Shown here: positions 59,201 through 64,000 of the stretch, piece by piece
How positions within the stretch are numbered: position 1 is the first letter of the stretch
Layout: each line of letters opens with the position of its first letter
Assembly (NCBI RefSeq): GCF_035917455.1
Contig: NZ_CP109078.1
Location: 7,610,001 to 7,674,000 of the forward strand
Direction: 5' to 3'
Source: Micromonospora sp. NBC_01796
Lineage (GTDB): Bacteria > Actinomycetota > Actinomycetes > Mycobacteriales > Micromonosporaceae
Length of the DNA: 64,000 nt
The notes under the pieces: generated by a model
Database searches by the model: none
What the model was told of the DNA's origin: nothing
Seen by the model: the letters and a program-made list of their open reading frames with translations, nothing else
Program-made: the position numbers and the translations under genes

Positions 59201-59397
59201 CACCGCTCCTTCCGGGAGGTCGACGAGGTCCCCGCCGGGTCGTCCTCGCCCGGGTCCCCCTCGTCACGGTCAGCGTCGTCGCGGTCCGGCCGGTCGCGTT
59301 CGCCCCGCAACTGTGTCCGGTCCGGGTTCGCGGTCGGCGGTTGCAGGACCGCATCGGTCTTCGGGCTCTTCTCCCGGCTCTCCTCGGGTTGGCTCAC
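59200..59397 (-). CDS. Short hydrophilic protein upstream of DUF3140 gene
   Basis: 65 aa, Asp/Arg/Glu-rich and disordered (DRPDRDDADRDEGDPGEDDPAGTSSTSRKER). GTG 59397 follows GGGGAG. Its stop overlaps the next ATG. Composition alone would not prove coding in such GC-rich DNA; the coupled start is the main support. Confidence 0.5.
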   Translation of the reverse strand: MSQPEESREKSPKTDAVLQPPTANPDRTQLRGERDRPDRDDADRDEGDPGEDDPAGTSSTSRKER

Positions 59398-59473
59398 CGT
59401 CCGACTCCCCTCGCCGTACCGCCGTCAGGACCGTCCGTGTCCGCACAGGTGAACCCGATCCGGCCGGCGGTGC

Positions 59474-62038
59474 TCATTCGGCCGCCGCCGCGGCCGCCGC
59501 CGTGTTCCGTCCGCTGCTGTGGCCGCTGTCCGACACGTCGAAGGTGAGCGCGCCGTCGGCGACGTCGACCGTCACCCGTTGACCGGGTGAGAGCGAACCG
59601 TCCAGCAACATCCGGGACAACCGGTTGTCGATCTCGCGTTGGATCGTCCGGCGCAGCGGGCGGGCCCCGAACTCCGGCTGGTAACCGTGCTCGGCGATCC
59701 AGTCCACCCCGGCGGTGGTGAAGTCGACGACGATGTCCTGGGCGTGCAGCCGCCGCCGGGTGTCCTCGAGCAGCAACTCGGTGATCTGCCGCAACTGCTC
59801 GCTCTCCAGCCGCCGGAAGATAATCACCTCGTCGATCCGGTTGAGGAACTCGGGGCGGAAGTGTTCCTGCAGCCGGCGCATCAGCCGCTCCCGCAGCTCG
59901 ATGCTCTCGTCCTCTTCCCCGTCGCCGCCGAACCCGACGCTGCGCTGGGTGCCGGTGATCAGCTCCGAACCGAGATTGCTCGTCATGATCAGTACGCTGT
60001 TGCGGAAGTTGACCGTACGGCCCTGGCTGTCGGTGAGCCGGCCGTCGTCGAGGACCTGCAACAGGATGTTGAACACGTCAGGGTGCGCCTTCTCGATCTC
60101 GTCGAGCAGCACCACCGCGTACGGGCGGCGGCGTACCGCCTCGGTGAGCTGGCCCGCCTCCTCGTACCCGACGTACCCGGGCGGGGCGCCGACGAGCCGG
60201 CTGACCGTGTGCCGTTCCTGGAACTCGCTCATGTCGAGCCGGATCATCCGGTCGGACTCGCCGAACAGCGCCTCTGCCAGGGCCCGGGCCAGTTCGGTCT
60301 TGCCGACCCCGGTCGGGCCGAGGAACAGGAAACTGCCCATCGGCCGGTCCGGATCCGCCAGCCCGGTACGCGAGCGCCGCACCGCCTCGGCCACCGCGTT
60401 GACCGCGTCGTCCTGGCCGACGATCCGTTCGTGCAGGTGCCCCTCCAACCGCAGCAGCCTGTCCCGTTCCTCCTCGGTGAGCTGGCTGACCGGGATCCCG
60501 GTCGCGCGGGAGACCACCTCGGCGATCTCCTGTGGCCGTACCTCGGGCACCTGTTGCTGGCCGTTGTCGCCCCGGGACGACTCGATCCGCTCCTGTACGC
60601 CCTGCAACCGGTCGCGCAACTGCGACGCGCGCTCGTACTGCTCGTCGGCGACCGCCTGTTCCTTGTCCCGGCGCAGGTCCTCGAGTTCCCGCTCCAGGTC
60701 GCGTACGTCGTTGTCGGGCGTACGGGTGCGCAGACGTACCCGGGCGCCCGCCTGGTCGAGCAGGTCGATCGCCTTGTCCGGCAGGAACCGGTCGGTCAGG
60801 TAACGGTCGGACAGTTCGGAGGCGGCGACCAGTGCCTCGTCGCTGAACCGCACCTGGTGGTGTGCCTCGTACCGGTCCCGCAGCCCGCGCAGGATCGCCA
60901 CCGTGTCGTCCACCGACGGCTCGGGCACCAGCACCGGCTGGAACCGCCGGGCCAGGGCCGCGTCCTTCTCGATGTGCCGCCGGTACTCGTTCAACGTGGT
61001 CGCCCCGACGACCCGCAACTCGCCCCGGGCCAGGGCGGGCTTGAGCATGTTGCTGGCGTCCATCCCGCCCTCGCTGCCCGCCCCGCCGGCGCCGACCAGG
61101 GTGTGCAGTTCGTCGAGGAAGACGATGAGCTCCTCGCCGTGGGCGCGGATCTCGTCGATCACCTTCTTCAGCCGTTCCTCGAAGTCACCCCGGTAGCGGG
61201 TCCCGGCGACCAGCCCGGCCAGGTCGAGCTGGACCACCCGCTTGCCGAGCAGGGTGCGGGGTACGTCGCCGTCGGCGATCCGCTCCGCCAGCCCTTCGAC
61301 GATCGCGGTCTTGCCGACCCCGGCCTCGCCGATCAGGACCGGGTTGTTCTTGGTCCGGCGGGACAGGATCTCCACCGCCTGTTCGATCTCGTCGGCCCGG
61401 CCGATGACCGGGTCGATCTCGTCGGCGCGGGCCAGGTCGGTGAGGTCCTGGCCGTACTGGTCCAGGGTCGGGGTGCCCCGGTCGGGTTTGGGTCCGGGGG
61501 CACCGGAGCGTTCCGAGTTGGCGTTCTGCAGCGACTGCGGCTGGATCCGGCCGGCGGCGAGCATCCGCCCGGCCGGCGATTCGGGGTTGAGCGGCAGGGC
61601 CATCAGGATGTGCTCGGGGCCGATGTAGGAGGCGCCCATGGCGCGGGAGAGCTGGTGGGCGTCGAGCAGGGCCCGCTTCGCGGCCGGGGTGAGGGAGAGG
61701 TTCGGTGGCACCTGACCCTGCGGTGCCGGCTCGGCCGGGCGCTGCTGGCCGCCGAGGGCACCGGCGAGTGCGTCCGGGTCGGCCCCCGCCCGGCGGACGA
61801 GTTCGCGCAGCGGCTCGCGTTGCAGGGCGGCCCAGAGCAGGTGGTCGGTGTCGAGGTCGCTGCTGGAGGCGGAGGCGGCCCGGCGGGCGGCGTCGGCGAG
61901 CAGTTCCCGGGCATCGGCGGTCATCAGCCGGGTGATGTCCACCCGGTGCGCCGGCCGTCGACCCTCACCGCGCCCGAAGTACCGCGCCAGGAACTCGTCC
62001 CAGGGGTCAACGCCGGAGTCACCGGGTGGCTGCGTCAT
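59474..62038 (-). CDS. ClpC-like AAA+ ATPase (Clp protease ATP-binding subunit)
   Basis: 854 aa with N-domain repeats (about 40-160), two AAA+ modules (Walker A1 GEAGVGKT 237-244, Walker A2 GPTGVGKT 574-581) and a short middle domain with a UVR motif ([22 protein letters not shown], about 458-480) as in ClpC. A VGF tripeptide (701-703) sits where ClpP-interacting ATPases carry their IGF/LGF loop. N-terminus is divergent from housekeeping ClpC, and the C-terminus ends in an alanine-rich AAAAAAAE run. AAGGGG precedes ATG 62038. A second, probably specialised Clp ATPase. Confidence 0.92.
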   Translation of the reverse strand: MTQPPGDSGVDPWDEFLARYFGRGEGRRPAHRVDITRLMTADARELLADAARRAASASSSDLDTDHLLWAALQREPLRELVRRAGADPDALAGALGGQQRPAEPAPQGQVPPNLSLTPAAKRALLDAHQLSRAMGASYIGPEHILMALPLNPESPAGRMLAAGRIQPQSLQNANSERSGAPGPKPDRGTPTLDQYGQDLTDLARADEIDPVIGRADEIEQAVEILSRRTKNNPVLIGEAGVGKTAIVEGLAERIADGDVPRTLLGKRVVQLDLAGLVAGTRYRGDFEERLKKVIDEIRAHGEELIVFLDELHTLVGAGGAGSEGGMDASNMLKPALARGELRVVGATTLNEYRRHIEKDAALARRFQPVLVPEPSVDDTVAILRGLRDRYEAHHQVRFSDEALVAASELSDRYLTDRFLPDKAIDLLDQAGARVRLRTRTPDNDVRDLERELEDLRRDKEQAVADEQYERASQLRDRLQGVQERIESSRGDNGQQQVPEVRPQEIAEVVSRATGIPVSQLTEEERDRLLRLEGHLHERIVGQDDAVNAVAEAVRRSRTGLADPDRPMGSFLFLGPTGVGKTELARALAEALFGESDRMIRLDMSEFQERHTVSRLVGAPPGYVGYEEAGQLTEAVRRRPYAVVLLDEIEKAHPDVFNILLQVLDDGRLTDSQGRTVNFRNSVLIMTSNLGSELITGTQRSVGFGGDGEEDESIELRERLMRRLQEHFRPEFLNRIDEVIIFRRLESEQLRQITELLLEDTRRRLHAQDIVVDFTTAGVDWIAEHGYQPEFGARPLRRTIQREIDNRLSRMLLDGSLSPGQRVTVDVADGALTFDVSDSGHSSGRNTAAAAAAAE

Positions 62039-62127
62039 CTCTGGTCCCCTTCGACGGGCAAGACACGGTCGGCGTGGCCTACCCCGCCGTAGGCCCGACA
62101 AACGTGCGCCGGTGGCAGGCTGACCCC

Positions 62128-62508
62128 ATGGAGACCGAGCCGCTGCTGGTGGTGGACGCCGCGAACGTGATGGGTTCCCGGCCCGACGGCTGGTGGCGGG
62201 ACCGGGCCGGGGCGGCCGGTCGGTTGCGGGACGCGCTCGTCCCGATCGCCGAGGCGGGCCTGCCGGACCTGCCCGGCCCCGTCGAGGTGGTGCTGGTGGT
62301 CGAGGGGGCGGCCCGCGACATCCCCGGAGCCGACCCGGTCCGGGTGGTGGCCGCCGCCGGGTCCGGCGACGACCGGATCGTCGAGGTGGTCCGGTCGGAG
62401 GCTCCGGGGCGGCACTGCGTGGTGGTCACCGCCGACCGGGAGCTGCGGGCCCGCGTCCAGGCACTGGGAGCGGAGGTACGCGGGCCGCGCTGGTTGCGTC
62501 CCGACTGA
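62128..62508 (+). CDS. NYN/PIN-like (YacP-type) domain protein
   Basis: 126 aa: LLVVDAANVMGSRPDGWWRDRAGAAGRLRDAL, VEVVLVVEGAARDIP, SGDDRIVEVVRSEAPGRHCVVVTADRELRARVQALGAEV. The three acidic clusters (VDAANV, GDDRIV, TADREL) are those of metal-dependent NYN/PIN ribonucleases such as YacP/Rae1. Divergent from the Clp ATPase with a 89-bp gap. Possible RNase. Confidence 0.82.
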   Translation: METEPLLVVDAANVMGSRPDGWWRDRAGAAGRLRDALVPIAEAGLPDLPGPVEVVLVVEGAARDIPGADPVRVVAAAGSGDDRIVEVVRSEAPGRHCVVVTADRELRARVQALGAEVRGPRWLRPD

Positions 62509-62736
62509 CGGCTGCCGTACGCCGTCTCGGGCGCTGCCGTACCCCCGTCTCGGGCATTCTGTCGGAGATCCGACTCAATGTTGCCCGAAATGGCGACTGC
62601 CGGGGTCCGACCTCGGGCTCCGTCAGAAGCCACGGTGCGCGTCGGAACGGACACTGAGGCGACAACCGCCCACGGGGGTATGTTGACCCCAGAACAAAAC
62701 CAGAGCCCTCCCCGCCCGCCCCCAGGAGGTTCCGCC

Positions 62737-62997
62737 GTGGCGAGCGTCGCCGAGCTGAAAGCAGCCATCGATGCCGCCCTCCAGCAGATCACCGAGGGCC
62801 AGACCGCGGTGCAGGCGGCCAGCGAGAAGCTGACCGAGGCACAGCAGACCCTGGCCGGCGCGCTGGAGGGCAGTGGACACGAGACCGTCAGCGCCGCCCA
62901 GGCCTCGCTCTCCCAGGCCTCCCAGGAACTGGAGGAATGTCTCTCCGCGACCCTGGCCGCGGTGGAGCAGGCGCAGCTCTACGTCTCGACCCTCTGA
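62737..62997 (+). CDS. DUF6244-like coiled-coil protein
   Basis: 86 aa: ASVAELKAAIDAALQQITEGQTAVQAASEKLTEAQQTLAGALEGSGHETVSAAQASLSQASQELEECLSATLAAVEQAQLYVSTL. Long heptad pattern suggests a coiled-coil hairpin. CAGGAGG lies 7 bp before GTG 62737. First of a tight cluster with the next two genes, seen in Micromonosporaceae. Function unknown. Confidence 0.75.
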   Translation: MASVAELKAAIDAALQQITEGQTAVQAASEKLTEAQQTLAGALEGSGHETVSAAQASLSQASQELEECLSATLAAVEQAQLYVSTL

Positions 62998-63004
62998 GCC
63001 GCCG

Positions 63005-63874
63005 ATGTCCATCGTGGAGGAACTGGGCGCGCAGGTACGAGCCGCCGCCGACGAGTTGCCGGTGGCGTTGGTGACGGAGGCGCTGGACCGGCTCCGGCAG
63101 GCCGCCGACCGGCTGCGCTGGGTGCGCCAGGAATCGGCCGATCCGATGGGTGTGCCCGAGCTGTCCGCAGCCACCGAGCACGCGGAGACCGCCGGGCACA
63201 CGCTGCGGGTGGCACAGGACCAGTTCGCCGCGTACCTGGCCGCCATCGGGTTGGCCGGCGACGGCCCACCGGCCGCCGGGCAGCCGCAGCGGCGGGAACC
63301 GGCTGACGATCAGCCGACCGCCGGTCCGGGGCCCGTACCGGAGCCGCAGGGCGAGGCCGGGCCGGTCCACCGGTGGTGGTCGGTCCGGGTGACCGAGCTG
63401 ACCGGCCAGCGGGACTCACCCGAGGCAAAACCGGACCGCGAGATCACCGACGCCGAGGACCTGCTGCGCCGGGTGGCCGAACGCGTACGCGCCGACGACC
63501 GCGGCCAGCTCCACGCCCAGCTCCGGGACGTACCGGCCGACGTGGGGCTGGGGATGGCGGCGGTCGCCCCACCGATGCTGCGCGACCTGGCGGCCGAGCT
63601 GCTCGGGCACCCGCCCCGGGCACAGGACCTGCCCCGACTGCGCGGTGAACTCACCGGCAAGGCCCGCGACCTGCTCCCCGGGCTTCCCGCCGAGGTGCTC
63701 GAAACGGCACTGAGCCGGGTCTGCCGGATGCCACCGCCGAAGAACCCCACCGCCCCACCGCACCCGGCCGATCCGGCGGTGGCCGCCGGGGTGCTCACCG
63801 GCCTGCTACTCAACCGGCTCGGTCGCGACGCCCGGTCGGTGGCCGCCCAGAACCTGCGGGAGTCCGATGGCTGA
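63005..63874 (+). CDS. Hypothetical protein, partner of DUF6244 gene
   Basis: 289 aa. N-terminal helical domain (SIVEELGAQVRAAADELPVALVTEALDRLRQAADRLRWVRQ... TLRVAQDQFAAYLAAI), a disordered Pro/Gly/Glu linker (about 95-120), and a C-terminal helical domain with LLPGLPAEVLETALSRVCRMPPPKN. Starts 7 bp after the preceding stop and overlaps the next gene by 8 bp, so one operon. WXG-like pattern absent. No known family. Confidence 0.68.
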   Translation: MSIVEELGAQVRAAADELPVALVTEALDRLRQAADRLRWVRQESADPMGVPELSAATEHAETAGHTLRVAQDQFAAYLAAIGLAGDGPPAAGQPQRREPADDQPTAGPGPVPEPQGEAGPVHRWWSVRVTELTGQRDSPEAKPDREITDAEDLLRRVAERVRADDRGQLHAQLRDVPADVGLGMAAVAPPMLRDLAAELLGHPPRAQDLPRLRGELTGKARDLLPGLPAEVLETALSRVCRMPPPKNPTAPPHPADPAVAAGVLTGLLLNRLGRDARSVAAQNLRESDG

Positions 63875-64000
63875 CGTTCGGACCCAGCTCGTCACCCGGG
63901 TCCGCGGCATGCTGTCGCACGCGCTCGGCGCGACCCGGGGTCGGCTGACCCAGGCCCGTACCGAACTCGACGGGTCGCGGGACCGGTTGACCCGGACCCG
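63867..64000 (+). CDS. Hypothetical protein, third gene of DUF6244 operon (3' partial)
   Basis: First 44 residues only: MADVRTQLVTRVRGMLSHALGATRGRLTQARTELDGSRDRL, basic and helical. Overlaps the preceding gene by 8 bp and runs off the window. Nature undetermined. Confidence 0.6.
   Translation, partial: MADVRTQLVTRVRGMLSHALGATRGRLTQARTELDGSRDRLTRT

Noticed and set aside
59639-62092. Long open frame on the plus strand opposite the Clp ATPase (about 817 codons)
   Set aside because: Antisense shadow: no motif, no ribosome site, composition set by the Clp gene's codon bias.

Overview
This window is high-GC chromosomal DNA of a mycothiol- and F420-using actinobacterium, most likely a Micromonosporaceae member. 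The main pointers are mshC (mycothiol ligase), an LLM-class F420-type oxidoreductase, SCO1664-, DUF3090-, DUF3140-, DUF5703- and DUF6244-type genes, frequent GTG starts and TGATG/GTGA gene overlaps. I identify no rRNA, tRNA or CRISPR array.

Region by region. 1-6.9 kb: two tandem ATPase/FtsX-permease exporter units whose ATPases share a seemingly identical 569-bp core with foreign-looking codon use; the first is cut by the window edge. 6.9-14.1 kb: HAD hydrolase, zinc-peptidase lipoprotein, an MFS pump divergent from a TetR gene over a triple palindrome, a histidine phosphatase, a 39-aa membrane peptide, a lincosamide-nucleotidyltransferase-like enzyme, and an SRPBCC-ArsR-SRPBCC unit behind twin palindromes. 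14.2-18.1 kb: a histidine kinase/response regulator operon running into an ABC-2 exporter. 18.2-19.6 kb: HxlR regulator divergent from an aldo/keto reductase.

19.7-25.9 kb looks like a catabolic module for shikimate/quinate: IclR regulator, quinate/shikimate-type dehydrogenase, an Nramp-fold transporter without the Nramp metal-binding residues, a QsuB-like 3-dehydroshikimate dehydratase fused to an HPPD-like domain, and a TetR regulator. The same 14-bp palindrome lies in the iclR/dehydrogenase promoter and in front of the tetR-qsuB operon, suggesting one TetR regulon. This is the most interesting system I see.

25.9-37.4 kb is accessory: small and hypothetical genes of lower GC, two convergent XRE-TPR regulators, a cassette of four GTGA-overlapping small genes (two with a shared Cys motif, the last ribbon-helix-helix-like) divergent from one of those regulators, and an intact IS5-like element with 23-bp perfect terminal repeats.

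37.5-64 kb is mostly core: metH, a PAC2 protein, an O-methyltransferase with a GntR regulator, the conserved block LLM oxidoreductase-uppP-histidine phosphatase-DUF3090-SCO1664-mshC, aldo/keto reductase, M20 peptidase, hemerythrin-like and ThuA proteins, a LysR regulator, a secreted streptogrisin-type protease, a ClpC-like ATPase, a NYN/PIN-like protein and a DUF6244 operon cut by the right edge.
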